Source of the DNA: Leifsonia psychrotolerans
Lineage (GTDB): Bacteria; Actinomycetota; Actinomycetes; Actinomycetales; Microbacteriaceae
Assembly (NCBI RefSeq): GCF_013410665.1
Contig: NZ_JACCFM010000001.1
Coordinates: 2,728,001 to 2,792,000, forward strand
Length of the DNA stretch: 64,000 nucleotides
Direction: 5' to 3'
Both the position numbers and the translations under genes were made by a program. Of this stretch, positions 26,443-35,467 are shown in pieces (the first letter of the stretch is position 1; the number at the start of each line of letters is the position of its first letter). The notes beneath the pieces were generated by a model. The model had not been told where the DNA came from. It worked only from the letters and a program-made list of their open reading frames with translations, and did not search any database.

Positions 26443-26493
26443 GCTTTCACATTCGCCCCTTCTGTCGCTGCCCCTTCTCTCGCTGCCCCTTCT

Positions 26494-26583
26494 CTGTCCC
26501 GCGATTCGGAGAATGGCGCGACACGCCGCGTCCCCGTCGAACGACACGCGGCGCTTCGGCTGGTTATCCGAATCGCGGGACAG
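26494..26583. repeat. Large two-level inverted repeat
   Basis: Perfect 17-bp arms (CTGTCCCGCGATTCGGA at 26494-26510 and its complement at 26567-26583) enclose a second inverted pair, CGCCGCGT/ACGCGGCG. Just before it, 26458-26495 has tandem copies of CTGCCCCTTCTCTCG. It is in the 447-bp region between upp and the small leader ORF and contains no convincing gene. It is not related in sequence to the GAGCAGTTGTTG palindromes. Confidence 0.85.
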
Positions 26584-26794
26584 CGGGCTCCCCTGAAAAC
26601 GGATGCCGCCAGCCGCGGCACGCAGGAACTTCGAGGGATGCCACCCACTTCCCTCCAAACTTCACGAAACTTTGATAGACCCCCTTTCTCTCACGGATTA
26701 TTTGACAGAAGCGCGATTCACGACGGATGCTCCGATCGCGCAGGCTCTACGCGCACCTGATTCGCGTCACAGCGCGTCACGCGACACACCCGAA

Positions 26795-26831
26795 TTGACA
26801 CATCTCGTCACACTCCGCTTTACTCGCAGTT
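26795..26831 (+). promoter_or_regulatory. Sigma-70 promoter giving a leaderless transcript
   Basis: A perfect -35 TTGACA (26795-26800) and a -10 TTTACT (26819-26824) are separated by 18 bp. A start about seven bases past the -10 falls at 26831-26832, exactly at the ATG of the small ORF that follows, so the transcript would be leaderless. Confidence 0.65.
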
Positions 26832-26936
26832 ATGACGACGAACGCACACCCCCTGACCTCCGTCGAGGCTTCTGGGACTGCCGGCATGATGATGCCCGGC
26901 ACGGGCGCTGTCGCGTGTTGTCGAATGTGCATCTGA
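26832..26936 (+). CDS. Putative 34-residue leader peptide with Cys-rich end
   Basis: A 34-codon ORF starting MTTNAHPLTSVEASG and ending GAVACCRMCI. It has no ribosome site, but its ATG coincides with the predicted transcription start. Three Cys in the last six codons and three consecutive Met in the middle suggest a translational sensor of cysteine (or Met) supply, as in known leaderless Cys-rich uORFs of mycobacteria. A hairpin lies between it and the winged-helix gene. It could also be a short secreted or regulatory peptide. Confidence 0.5.
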   Translation: MTTNAHPLTSVEASGTAGMMMPGTGAVACCRMCI

Positions 26937-27034
26937 CGCACTGATCGCCGCATTCACTGTCGCTTTCCAAGCCTGCTGAATTCCCCGGCGGATTCATATC
27001 GCCGTACCGGGCCCCAACGGGCCACATTTTGTCG

Positions 27035-27067
27035 AACCCTTCAGACGCCTCCTGAGCGTCGGGTTCA
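27035..27067 (+). promoter_or_regulatory. Hairpin between leader ORF and regulator gene
   Basis: GAACCC (27035-27040) pairs with GGGTTC (27062-27067) and GACGC (27045-27049) with GCGTC (27057-27061), leaving a 4-base bulge and a 7-base loop. It ends 19 bp before the AGAAGGA ribosome site of the next gene. This is where an attenuator or translation-control hairpin would be expected. Confidence 0.5.
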
Positions 27068-27095
27068 CCGCATCATCACGCCAGAAGGATCACTC

Positions 27096-27809
27096 ATGTC
27101 ACTTGCACTCATCGACACCGCCCGCTCCGCACACGCCCACCGCCCCGAGCTCAGCCTTGCGCCGGCACCGAAGCCAGCCCCGGCCCCGCGCATCCGTGCA
27201 GTGCCCGAGGGCACCGAGGCCCGCGGCTTCGTGTTCTACGTCGGCATCGACGAGGCGAAGGCCGCCGCGGCCGGAACGAGCCTGCACCGCATCGTTGAGG
27301 CAATCAAGCTGCTCACGGCCGACCTCGCGCCATCGTCCGAAACCTATGCCGCCGTGGCACTGGCTCCGGCCGGCGCCGGCGGGCGCGACGTCGACGTCGT
27401 TCGACTCGCTCTCCAGGACCCGTCGGCGCTGGCCAAGCACCGCTCCGAGACCGACGACCCCGATCGCGCGCCGGGCGGCGTGGTAATCGACATTTCTCGC
27501 AAGCGCGTGATTCTCGACAGCGAGGCCGCCGCGCTCACGTACAAGGAGTTCGAGTTGCTGCAGTACCTGGTGCTGCGGGAGGGGCGCACGATCGAACGTG
27601 CCGAGCTCATCTCGTCGCTCTGGGACGCCAGCAGCGAAGAAGAAGCGCCGAACGAGCGCACGATCGATGTGCACGTGCGCCGTCTGCGCTCGAAGCTGGG
27701 TCGCTATGAGGACATCGTGCGCACCGTGCGGGGCGTCGGCTACCGCTTCGACCGCCACGCCGACGTGTCGATTCGCCAGGCGTCAACTCCGAGCCCGGAC
27801 TTCTTTTAG
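27096..27809 (+). CDS. Orphan OmpR-type winged-helix regulator
   Basis: A 237-residue protein with a C-terminal OmpR/PhoB DNA-binding domain (TYKEFELLQYLVLREGRTIERAELISSLW, then RTIDVHVRRLRSKLG and VRTVRGVGYRFD). In place of a phospho-acceptor receiver domain it has an N-terminal region of about 130 residues (GFVFYVGIDEAKAAAAGTSL) with no visible Asp phosphorylation site, and no sensor kinase is adjacent. It follows AGAAGGATC at a good distance. It may be controlled by the leader peptide upstream. Confidence 0.82.
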   Translation: MSLALIDTARSAHAHRPELSLAPAPKPAPAPRIRAVPEGTEARGFVFYVGIDEAKAAAAGTSLHRIVEAIKLLTADLAPSSETYAAVALAPAGAGGRDVDVVRLALQDPSALAKHRSETDDPDRAPGGVVIDISRKRVILDSEAAALTYKEFELLQYLVLREGRTIERAELISSLWDASSEEEAPNERTIDVHVRRLRSKLGRYEDIVRTVRGVGYRFDRHADVSIRQASTPSPDFF

Positions 27810-28219
27810 CACGACGGCCACACGCCGCCACCCTCGCCGATTTCGCCCAATCCGGTCGAATTCGCCCGGCACGCGAGGGGAAGTCGACCGGAAGAGGCGA
27901 AGTCGGCGGACAGCGGAAGGCTGGCGGCGGGCGCACTCTCTAATGAATGACTGGCGCCTTAACGTGATTGAGGGCCGGTCGTAGAGGCTAACGACCGACC
28001 CTCTTCCCTTGCACCAAGAGTGTCCTGCAATCACATTTCGCGTCTTCCGCCACAGCAAACGGTTGACGCACTACGAATATATAACGAACCGATAACGGAG
28101 CGCTAGTTACCTGATCGTTATTTTTCTATGAGTTTTCTGAGAGTGCTCCGAAACCCGGCTGGAACCTCGTTCGACTCGTCGCCCCACTTCTTCTAGTCTG
28201 GGTTCATGAAGGATCGATC
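27810..28219. other. 410-bp intergenic region
   Basis: No gene is supported. It holds an imperfect inverted repeat (CGCCGATTTCGCC near 27835 with GGCGAAGTCGGCG near 27896) that may end the upstream transcript, and an A+T-rich stretch at 28070-28130 (including TATATAAC) where a promoter for the MarR gene is likely, although no well-spaced -35/-10 pair stands out. Confidence 0.5.
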
Positions 28220-28657
28220 GTGACCGACCGAGCCGTTGCCGTGGCCGCCTGGGAATCCCTGTTTCGCGCGCAGGTCGCGGTGATGCGCAGTCTGGCCGCC
28301 GATTTTCCCTCACACGAGATCTCACTGAACGAGTACGACGTGCTCTTCACCGTCTCGCGGGCACCCGACCGCCGCATCCGGCTGCGTGATCTCAACCGTC
28401 ACGTCTTGCTGACCCAACCGAGCGTGAGCCGTCTGATCGACCGCCTCGTCACGCGCGGCCTCCTCACCAAGCTCACCGACCCCGACGACGGCCGTGGAGC
28501 GATCGTTGAACTGACGGATGCCGGCTTCGTGCTGTTCCGCCGCATGGCCGTCTCACACATGAGGTCGATCACCAAGCGGGTCGGTGAGACCCTCAGCGAA
28601 GACGAGCTCACGCAACTCACGGTGCTCTGCGACCGGCTGCGCAACGACGAGAGCTGA
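28220..28657 (+). CDS. MarR-family transcriptional regulator
   Basis: About 145 residues from GTG 28220 with AAGGA ahead. The winged helix is LRDLNRHVLLTQPSVSRLIDRLVTRGLL followed by the wing TDPDDGRGAIVELTDAG. MarR dimers respond to small phenolic or other ligands, but no ligand can be assigned. It converges with the gamma-glutamyl catabolic operon (39 bp gap), so regulation of that operon by it is possible but not indicated by position relative to a promoter. Confidence 0.88.
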   Translation: MTDRAVAVAAWESLFRAQVAVMRSLAADFPSHEISLNEYDVLFTVSRAPDRRIRLRDLNRHVLLTQPSVSRLIDRLVTRGLLTKLTDPDDGRGAIVELTDAGFVLFRRMAVSHMRSITKRVGETLSEDELTQLTVLCDRLRNDES

Positions 28658-28696
28658 GTCGTCCGCCGAGCGGTGTGGTCGCGTTGGGACCGCGAG

Positions 28697-29413
28697 CTAC
28701 GCCGGTGTGGCGGCCGCGATGAGCCCGGCGAAGAGCGCCTTGTCAGCGTCGGTTTCCGGATGCCACTGCACGGCTAATTCGAACCGCTCGCCGGTCGACT
28801 CCATCGCTTCGATGACCCCGTCGGCACTCTGTGCCGTCACAACGAATCCCGGATGGGCCGCGACAGCCTGGTGGTGATGACACGGCACGGCGAGGTGCGA
28901 CGCGACCAGTGCAGAGATCCGAAGCCCGGGTTCCACCGTGACCTCCGACGAGCTGTAGGCGTTGTCGCCCCCCGAATGACGGTCGTGACCGACGACATCC
29001 GGCAGATGTTGCACTAGCGTGCCCCCAGCGCGAACAGCCATCAGCTGCATGCCCCGACAGATGCCGAGCACCGGCTTCTGCTGCTCATCGGCCGCATCGA
29101 GCAACCACATTTCGCTGGCGTCACGGTCGTCGTACCAGGTCGTCACGGTCGGGTCGGCTTGCTGCGCGTAGAGGCCCGGGTTCAGATCTGCACCCCCGGC
29201 CACGATGAGGCCATCGAGGCGCGCCATCACTGCGCGCGCCTCGGCGAGGGACCCGGTGGGCGGAATCAGCACCGGAACGCCACCGGCGTCGCGCACCGAA
29301 TCGGCGTACGACGACGGAAGCAGATCGGCCGACACCCGCGTCCACGTTCCCCAATCGGCGGGCTGCCGATAAGTGCTGATTCCGATCACGGGCCGGTTAG
29401 TCAAAGTCGGCAT
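28697..29413 (-). CDS. Gamma-glutamyl-GABA hydrolase family protein (PuuD-like)
   Basis: Class I glutamine-amidotransferase-fold hydrolase that splits gamma-glutamyl amides, releasing glutamate. The nucleophile is in GICRGMQLMAV, and His/Glu are in LAVQWHPETD. Length 238 residues. Its start overlaps the stop of the SDR gene by 17 bp. It is the last gene of the leftward set: permease, regulator, GS-like ligase, ALDH, SDR, hydrolase. This would be the final step that recovers glutamate. Confidence 0.88.
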   Translation of the reverse strand: MPTLTNRPVIGISTYRQPADWGTWTRVSADLLPSSYADSVRDAGGVPVLIPPTGSLAEARAVMARLDGLIVAGGADLNPGLYAQQADPTVTTWYDDRDASEMWLLDAADEQQKPVLGICRGMQLMAVRAGGTLVQHLPDVVGHDRHSGGDNAYSSSEVTVEPGLRISALVASHLAVPCHHHQAVAAHPGFVVTAQSADGVIEAMESTGERFELAVQWHPETDADKALFAGLIAAATPA

Positions 29414-30179
29414 CCAACGGCGTCACGTACGCGTTCGACAGGCCACCGTCGACCAAGAAGTCGGTGGCTGTGATGAAGCTTGACTCGTCACTGGCCAGGA
29501 ACGAGACGGCATTGGCGATCTCTTCGGGCTCGGCGAAGCGGCCCATCGGTACGTGAATCAGGCGCCGCGCGGCACGCTCGGGGTCCGTGGCGAAGAGCTC
29601 TTGCAGCAGTGGAGTGTTGACCGGCCCGGGGCAGAGCGAGTTCACCCGGATGCCCTTTTGCGCAAACTGCACGCCAAGCTCGCGGGTCATCGCCAGTACG
29701 CCGCCCTTGGAAGCGGTGTACGAGATCTGCGAGGTCGCCGCGCCCATAATCGCCACGAACGAGGCGGTGTTGATGATCGAGCCCTTGCCCTGCTCGAGCA
29801 TGTACGGCAGCGCAGCCTTGCAGCACAGGTAGACACTGGTCAGGTTGACTTCCTGCACCCTCCGCCAGGCATCGATGCCCGTCTTCAGAATGGAGTCATC
29901 ATCGGGCGGCGAGATCCCCGCATTGTTGAAGGCGACGTCGACGCTGCCGAATGTGGCCTTGGCATGGGCGAAAAGCGCCTCGACCTCGGCCTCGTCCGTC
30001 ACATTCGTCTTGATGAAGGAGCCGCCCAGTTCGGCGGCGATCCGGGGGCCGTTGACCTCATCGAGGTCGCCGATGACGACCTTGGCGCCTTCTGCAGCGA
30101 ATTTTCGGGCCGTGGCCAATCCGATTCCGGAGCAGCCTCCGGTGATGACGCCGACTTTGCCTTCGAGTTTTCCGCTCAT
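29397..30179 (-). CDS. Short-chain dehydrogenase/reductase
   Basis: Classical SDR of 260 residues: cofactor loop TGGCSGIGLATAR, acidic end VIGDLDE (NAD preference), NNAGIS, catalytic Ser region and YTASKGG. It sits where a PuuB-type amine oxidase would be expected in a putrescine operon, which suggests it oxidises an alcohol intermediate. Overlaps the hydrolase gene by 17 bp; 88 bp downstream of the ALDH gene. Confidence 0.85.
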   Translation of the reverse strand: MSGKLEGKVGVITGGCSGIGLATARKFAAEGAKVVIGDLDEVNGPRIAAELGGSFIKTNVTDEAEVEALFAHAKATFGSVDVAFNNAGISPPDDDSILKTGIDAWRRVQEVNLTSVYLCCKAALPYMLEQGKGSIINTASFVAIMGAATSQISYTASKGGVLAMTRELGVQFAQKGIRVNSLCPGPVNTPLLQELFATDPERAARRLIHVPMGRFAEPEEIANAVSFLASDESSFITATDFLVDGGLSNAYVTPLDADFD

Positions 30180-30267
30180 GACGTGGTTGTCCGTTCTGTT
30201 GTTCTATTCACTGTGGTGGGCTAAAAATGCGCGAGGGCGACGGATGCCGCGGTGGGGGTTGCCTCGA

Positions 30268-31662
30268 TCAGGGCTCGGTCGAGATGAACACGTTCTTCAC
30301 CTCGGAGAAGGAGTCGGGGGCGTCGGGTCCGAGCTCGCGGCCGAGGCCCGACTGCTTGAAGCCGCCGAACGGGGTCCAGTAGCGCACCGAGGAATGCGAG
30401 TTGATCGACAGGTTGCCGCTTTCGACCCCCCGGGCGACGCGCAGCGCGCGGCCGACGTCGCTCGTGAAGATCGAGCCGGACAGGCCATATTCGGTGTCGT
30501 TGGCCTTCGCGATGGCATCCGCCTCGTCACGAAACGGCATGACGGCCACGACCGGGCCGAACAGTTCCTGACGCCAGACCGGATCGTCGGCGCTCGTGGG
30601 TAACACGACCGTTGGCGGCAGCCAGAACCCGGCGCTGCCCGTCACCGTCGCCCCCGTGTAGGCCACGTCGGCGGCGGCGATGGAGGCGGCGACGGCGTCG
30701 CGCTGTTTGGCCGAGACCATGGGGCCCATCTGGGCGTTCTCGGATCGGGGATCGGCGACGACGAAGGAGGTGACCGCCGGCTCAAACAGTTCGAGAAAAC
30801 GCTCGTACACGTTTTCCTGCACCAGGATGCGGGACCGTGCGCAGCAGTCCTGGCCGGCGTTGTCGAAGGCTCCCCCGGGTGCGCTGGCGGCCGCCTTCTC
30901 GAGATCGGCGTCGTCGAAGATGATGTTGGCGCTCTTGCCGCCCAATTCGAGCGTGAGCCGTTTGACCTGATCCGCGCAGCCCCGCATGATTCCCTTGCCG
31001 ACCGAGGTCGAACCGGTGAAGGCCACCTTGCGCACGAGCGGATGCGTGACAAACCGATCGCCGACGACGGATCCCTTGCCCGGAATCACCGTGAACACAT
31101 GCTCGGGCAGTCCGGCTTCGAGGGCGAGTTCGGCCAGGCGCAGCGCGGTCAACGGGGTGATTTCGGCCGGCTTCAAGACCACGGTGTTGCCCGCGGCCAG
31201 CGCCGGGGCGAATCCCCAGCCCGCGATGGGCATCGGAAAGTTCCACGGCACGATGATGCCGACGACGCCGAGCGGTTCGTGGAAGGTAATGTCCACTCCC
31301 CCGGCGACCGGAATCTGGCGACCGAAGTGGCGTTCAGGCGCGGCCGAGTAATAGTTGAGCACATCGCGCACGTTGCCGGCTTCCCAGCGGGCGTTCCCGA
31401 TGGTGTGGCCGGAGTTGGCAACTTCGAGCCAGGCGAGTTCATCGAGGTGGGCATCGACGGTGGCGGCAAAGGCACGCAGCAGACGGGCCCGTTCGCCGGG
31501 GGCGACGGCTTTCCAGCCGGCGAACGCACGGTGTGCGCGCTCGATGGCGGCATCCGTTTCGTGTAGATCGGCCTGATCGACTCGGGTCAGCAGTTCCGCG
31601 GTGGCCGGGTTGATCACGTCGAAGCTACCGCCGGCCGAAAAGACGGAGGAGGGGAAGTTCAT
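30268..31662 (-). CDS. Aldehyde dehydrogenase family protein
   Basis: NAD(P)-dependent aldehyde dehydrogenase of 464 residues. The catalytic Glu is in LELGGKSANIIFDDAD, the catalytic Cys in NAGQDCCARSRI, and the cofactor-binding segment is GSTSVGKGIM. Likely oxidises a gamma-glutamyl aldehyde to the acid before hydrolysis. It lies 6 bp from the GS-like ligase gene, so both are read from one message. Confidence 0.9.
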   Translation of the reverse strand: MNFPSSVFSAGGSFDVINPATAELLTRVDQADLHETDAAIERAHRAFAGWKAVAPGERARLLRAFAATVDAHLDELAWLEVANSGHTIGNARWEAGNVRDVLNYYSAAPERHFGRQIPVAGGVDITFHEPLGVVGIIVPWNFPMPIAGWGFAPALAAGNTVVLKPAEITPLTALRLAELALEAGLPEHVFTVIPGKGSVVGDRFVTHPLVRKVAFTGSTSVGKGIMRGCADQVKRLTLELGGKSANIIFDDADLEKAAASAPGGAFDNAGQDCCARSRILVQENVYERFLELFEPAVTSFVVADPRSENAQMGPMVSAKQRDAVAASIAAADVAYTGATVTGSAGFWLPPTVVLPTSADDPVWRQELFGPVVAVMPFRDEADAIAKANDTEYGLSGSIFTSDVGRALRVARGVESGNLSINSHSSVRYWTPFGGFKQSGLGRELGPDAPDSFSEVKNVFISTEP

Positions 31663-31667
31663 TGGTG

Positions 31668-33065
31668 TTAGAGCCTTTCGAACCCGCGGCGGAGTTCCCA
31701 GTCGGTGATGGCAGAGTCGAACGCCGCAATTTCGACGTCGGCGTAGTTCACATAGTGCTTCACAACATCTTCGCCGAAGATCTCCCTGGCGATCGCCGAG
31801 TTCGCGAACAGCTCTCGGGCCTCGTGCAACGTCGTCGGCACAGTTGGCGCACCGGATGCGTAGGCGCTGCCCGTGGTGGCCGGCTCAAGTTCGAGCTCAT
31901 GTTCGATGCCGTACAGCCCACCGGCCAGCATGGCGGTCAGGGCCAGGTAGGGGTTCACGTCCCCGCCGGGAAGCCGGTTCTCCATGCGGGCGCTCTGGCC
32001 GTGCCCGACCAGACGCACGGAACAGGTGCGGTTGTCGAGCCCCCAGGCGACGGCGGTCGGCGCAAACGAACCATTCACGAACCGCTTGTACGAATTGATG
32101 TTGGGCGCATAGAAGAGGGTGAACTCGCGCATGGTGTGCAAAACTCCCGCGATGAAGTGGTTATAGAGTGCGGTGCGCTCGCCCTTCTCGGCGTCCCAGA
32201 AGACCAGTTCGCCGTTCGGCCCACGCAGTGACATGTGGATGTGGCAGGAGCTGCCGTCGCGCGCGTTCGGCTTGGCCATGAACGTCATCGACTTGCCCTG
32301 CAGCGCGGCGATGTCTTTGGCCATGGTCTTGTAGACAGTGTGGTTGTCGGCGGTGGTGATCACCTGGTCATATTTGAACGCGATCTCGTGCTGCCCAAAA
32401 TTGCATTCGCCCTTCGCCGACTCCACGGTCATGCCGGCCTGGTACATCATGTTGCGGATGGTGCGCAGCACCGGTTCGACGCGCAACGAGCCGAGCACCG
32501 AGTAATCGACGTTGTACTGGTTGGCCGGAACGAGGTCGACGTAGCGTTTGTTCCACGCCTCTTCGAATGTGTCCTCGTAGATCATGAACTCGAGCTCGGT
32601 GCCCGAGAAAGCCGTCCAGCCGTGCGCGGCAGCCTTATCGACCTGCTGACGCAGCATTGTGCGCGGCGACATCGGCACCGGGCCGCCGTCGATCAGAGTG
32701 AGGTCGCATTGGATCATCGCGGTTCCCGGGCGATGCGGCAGCCGGCGGATGGTGTCGAGGTCCATCACGAACTGCATGTCGCCATAGCCCTTTTCCCAGG
32801 AGGTGCTGTCGTATCCGTCGACCGTGTTCATCTCAACGTCGACCGCAAGCAGATAGTTGCAGCCTTCAGTGCCGTGGTCGAGCGTCGACTCCAGAAAGAA
32901 GGCGGCATGGAGCAACTTGCCCTGCAGACGACCCTGCATATCGGTGAACGCGAGCACGACGGTGTCGATATCACCGCTGTCGATTTCTGCCTTCAACGTG
33001 TCGACCGTCAGCATGCGGTCGTTTCGGGGGTGCGAGTTCTGCGTCATTGCTTTCCAACCGCTCAT
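31668..33065 (-). CDS. Glutamine-synthetase-like gamma-glutamyl amine ligase
   Basis: A GS-fold ligase of 465 residues that resembles PuuA/GlnA3/GlnA4-type enzymes joining glutamate to an amine. The beta-grasp domain is at the start; metal and ATP ligands are visible in TELEFMIYEDTFEEA, GECNFGQHEIAF and MAKPNARDGSSCHIHMSL. It lacks the adenylylation Tyr loop of assimilatory GS. ATGA overlap with the regulator stop supports ATG 33065; an ATG at 33047 is also possible. The amine is inferred from context only. Confidence 0.88.
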   Translation of the reverse strand: MSGWKAMTQNSHPRNDRMLTVDTLKAEIDSGDIDTVVLAFTDMQGRLQGKLLHAAFFLESTLDHGTEGCNYLLAVDVEMNTVDGYDSTSWEKGYGDMQFVMDLDTIRRLPHRPGTAMIQCDLTLIDGGPVPMSPRTMLRQQVDKAAAHGWTAFSGTELEFMIYEDTFEEAWNKRYVDLVPANQYNVDYSVLGSLRVEPVLRTIRNMMYQAGMTVESAKGECNFGQHEIAFKYDQVITTADNHTVYKTMAKDIAALQGKSMTFMAKPNARDGSSCHIHMSLRGPNGELVFWDAEKGERTALYNHFIAGVLHTMREFTLFYAPNINSYKRFVNGSFAPTAVAWGLDNRTCSVRLVGHGQSARMENRLPGGDVNPYLALTAMLAGGLYGIEHELELEPATTGSAYASGAPTVPTTLHEARELFANSAIAREIFGEDVVKHYVNYADVEIAAFDSAITDWELRRGFERL

Positions 33066-33796
33066 TTCAGTAGTCCCTTCAGAAGTGCGGCCGTGCCGTC
33101 ACAATGCTCTTCCATGACGAAACGAGCGGTGTCGGCTTCCCCGTCGAGGATGGCGCGCACAATCTTCCGGTGTTGTTGATTCGAATTCGTGATATTCATC
33201 TGCAGAAAAGGAATTTCCGCAAGAAACTGGTGGACCTTGTTTTGGATCAGGCTGCTGCTTTTCGTCAGTTCGCCCGAGCCGCACAGCGCGGCGATCGTGA
33301 GGTGCAGGCGGGCGTCGGCCTGTCGGTAGTCGGCCGGCGCCGTCGCCTTCTCAGTGTCGGCGAGGCTGTCGGTGAGACGCGAACGCGCGGCGTCCGTCAG
33401 GGCACTGGATGCCGCGCTGTAGCAGGCGCCCGGCTCGATCACCCGACGGAAGATCAGTACGTCCGCGATCTCCTCCTGCCGGTCGGCGTTGCGAGCCTGG
33501 TCAGGCAGTCGGGCGTTTTCGACCAGCCCCACGACCGTGCCGCCTCCGCGGCCTCGTGTCGTTGACACGAGGCCGGCGGAGCGCAGGGCGCTGATGGCCT
33601 CCCGCAGCGTCGCCCGCGACACCTCGAGCTTCTCGGCGAGGATCCGCTCGGGTGGCAACTTCGAACCGGGTTCGAAGATGCCGAGCTGAATCGCCGAACC
33701 GAGCTGTTCGACACAGGACTCGAAAGCCATATGTCCGCGAACAGGACGGAGGATTGCATCGATGAGTGGCGAGGCGACGACTGCGGGGAGGGACAT
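33062..33796 (-). CDS. FadR-type GntR regulator (FCD domain)
   Basis: About 244 residues from ATG 33796. N-terminal winged helix (KLPPERILAEKLEVSRATLREAISALRSAGLV) and a C-terminal all-helical FCD ligand domain with the metal-site pattern of Asp/His (YRQADARLHLTI, then NQQHRKIVRAI and MEEHC). The frame upstream of 33796 is inside the permease gene. Being inside the operon it likely autoregulates it; a GT-N3-AC palindrome at 35468-35478 is the candidate operator. Confidence 0.87.
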   Translation of the reverse strand: MSLPAVVASPLIDAILRPVRGHMAFESCVEQLGSAIQLGIFEPGSKLPPERILAEKLEVSRATLREAISALRSAGLVSTTRGRGGGTVVGLVENARLPDQARNADRQEEIADVLIFRRVIEPGACYSAASSALTDAARSRLTDSLADTEKATAPADYRQADARLHLTIAALCGSGELTKSSSLIQNKVHQFLAEIPFLQMNITNSNQQHRKIVRAILDGEADTARFVMEEHCDGTAALLKGLLK

Positions 33797-33804
33797 GGCA
33801 GTGA

Positions 33805-35364
33805 CTAGTCGAGCAGCTTGCTCGCGTCGATGGTGAGGTGTTCGGCCTCTTCCTGGGTCATGAAGTGCTTCTTGCCCGACGTGAACCAGAGGATCGTCGC
33901 GAAGATCGCCACAACCGCCACCGCGATCGGCGCGTAGTTGAACGAGTCGATTGTGATCGGCAGAACCGGCGGAAGGACGAACAGAATGCAGATGAAGACC
34001 ACCCAGACCACGGCGACCCAGCCGATGACCGGGCTCCACTTGCCGAGGCTGAACGGGCCGGGGGTGAAGTCCTTGCTCAACCGGCGCAGGAAGACCGGTG
34101 CCACATAGGCGATGTAGAGCCCGATGACGGCGACGCTGGTCACGGCCAAGTACGCGGTGGTGTTGAACATGGCCGGGGAGGCCAGCACGATTGCCGCGCC
34201 GACACACAGCCAGATGGAGTTCGTCGGGGTACCGGTGCGCTTGTTCACCTTGGCCCACAGTCGCGAACCGGGGATGGCGTTGTCTCGCGAGAACGCGTAG
34301 CTCATGCGGGAGTTCGCGGTGACGGAGGCCATGCCGCAGAAGAACTGGGCGCCACAGACGATAAAGAGCAAGAACTTCGCCACGTCGGGGTTGTTCAGTG
34401 CGTCGAGGAAGATCTGAGCGGGCGGCAGCCCGGTCTCGGTGGCCAGCAGCTTGTTCAAGCCCTCAGGCGACCCGTCCTGAATGGCGGCGGTGATCGAGAA
34501 CAACAGAATCCAGCCACCGATGATCGAGATCAACACGCTCATCACAATGCCGCGCGGGGCCGCAATGGCGGCGTTCTTGGTCTCTTCGGCCACGTGGGCT
34601 GACGCGTCGTACCCCGTGTAGGTGTACTGAGCCATGAGGAGACCCATCAGGAACACGTAGGGGCCGAAGGTGAATCCGGTCTCGTTGTGCCAGGTGGTCA
34701 TGGTCCAGGTGAAGGACTGGTGACTGGTCGGCAGGATCCAGAGCACGGCGACGATGATTGCGACGCCGACAATGTGCCACCAGGCCGAGACGTTGGACAG
34801 CAGGCTGACCAGGTTGACGCCGAAGGCGTTCAGCAGACCGTGAAGAACGATGATCACAATGAACAGACCGAAGGTGTTCATCGGGTTGGGTTCCACCCCG
34901 AAGGTCAGCGAGGCGAAGGCCATCATCGTCGTGGCGGCACCGAAGTCGATGGCCGCCGTGACGGCAACTTCGCCGAGGAAGTTGAACCAGCCCACGAACC
35001 AGGCCCATTCGCGCTTATTCTTCTTGGCCAGGCGGCCGGCCCAGAAGTAGAGACCGCCAGCCGTGGGGTAGCGAGAACACACTTCGGCCATCGCCAGGGC
35101 CACGCAGAGCACGAAGATTCCCACAATGGGCCAACCGAGGCTGATCGCCGAAGGCCCGCCCGAGCGCAGCGCGATCGAGTAGGAGGTGATGCAGCCGGCG
35201 AGGATCGAGATGATTGAGAAGGAAACCGCGAAGTTCGAGAAGCCCGACATTCCGCGGTGGAGTTCTTGCTTGTAGCCGAGTTTGGCGAGCTCAGCTGCAT
35301 CCGCATCTGCGATTGATTGTGCGGCCGATTGTGTACCCGACGTCGTTGTCGTTTTGTCAGTCAT
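33805..35364 (-). CDS. APC-family amino acid/amine permease
   Basis: A 519-residue permease with about twelve membrane helices; the first (GFSNFAVSFSIISILAGCITS) carries the APC signature. A C-terminal tail of about 40 residues is cytoplasmic. It is the first gene of the gamma-glutamyl catabolic operon and probably imports its amine or amino-alcohol substrate. APC members of this length include GABA, putrescine and ethanolamine carriers. Confidence 0.88.
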   Translation of the reverse strand: MTDKTTTTSGTQSAAQSIADADAAELAKLGYKQELHRGMSGFSNFAVSFSIISILAGCITSYSIALRSGGPSAISLGWPIVGIFVLCVALAMAEVCSRYPTAGGLYFWAGRLAKKNKREWAWFVGWFNFLGEVAVTAAIDFGAATTMMAFASLTFGVEPNPMNTFGLFIVIIVLHGLLNAFGVNLVSLLSNVSAWWHIVGVAIIVAVLWILPTSHQSFTWTMTTWHNETGFTFGPYVFLMGLLMAQYTYTGYDASAHVAEETKNAAIAAPRGIVMSVLISIIGGWILLFSITAAIQDGSPEGLNKLLATETGLPPAQIFLDALNNPDVAKFLLFIVCGAQFFCGMASVTANSRMSYAFSRDNAIPGSRLWAKVNKRTGTPTNSIWLCVGAAIVLASPAMFNTTAYLAVTSVAVIGLYIAYVAPVFLRRLSKDFTPGPFSLGKWSPVIGWVAVVWVVFICILFVLPPVLPITIDSFNYAPIAVAVVAIFATILWFTSGKKHFMTQEEAEHLTIDASKLLD

Positions 35365-35467
35365 GAAGTTTTCACTGCCTATCTGATGGATGATCTGATG
35401 GGAGAGGGCTCAGGTGACGATAGTGTCTGAATTCTGGCCTGCGGCATCCAAAAATGTCAATGGCCTG

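Noticed and set aside
26603..26944. 113-codon frame on the plus strand
   Set aside because: It crosses the promoter elements, has no ribosome site, and shows no family features; the 34-codon leaderless frame in another phase fits the promoter better.
28070..28130. Clear promoter for the MarR gene
   Set aside because: TTGACG and TATAAC at 28063 and 28080 are only 11 bp apart, and other pairs are too far apart, so no promoter is claimed.
33062..34258. 398-codon frame for the FadR-type regulator
   Set aside because: The first 154 codons lie antiphase inside the permease gene and are Arg/His-rich; the regulator fold starts at ATG 33796.
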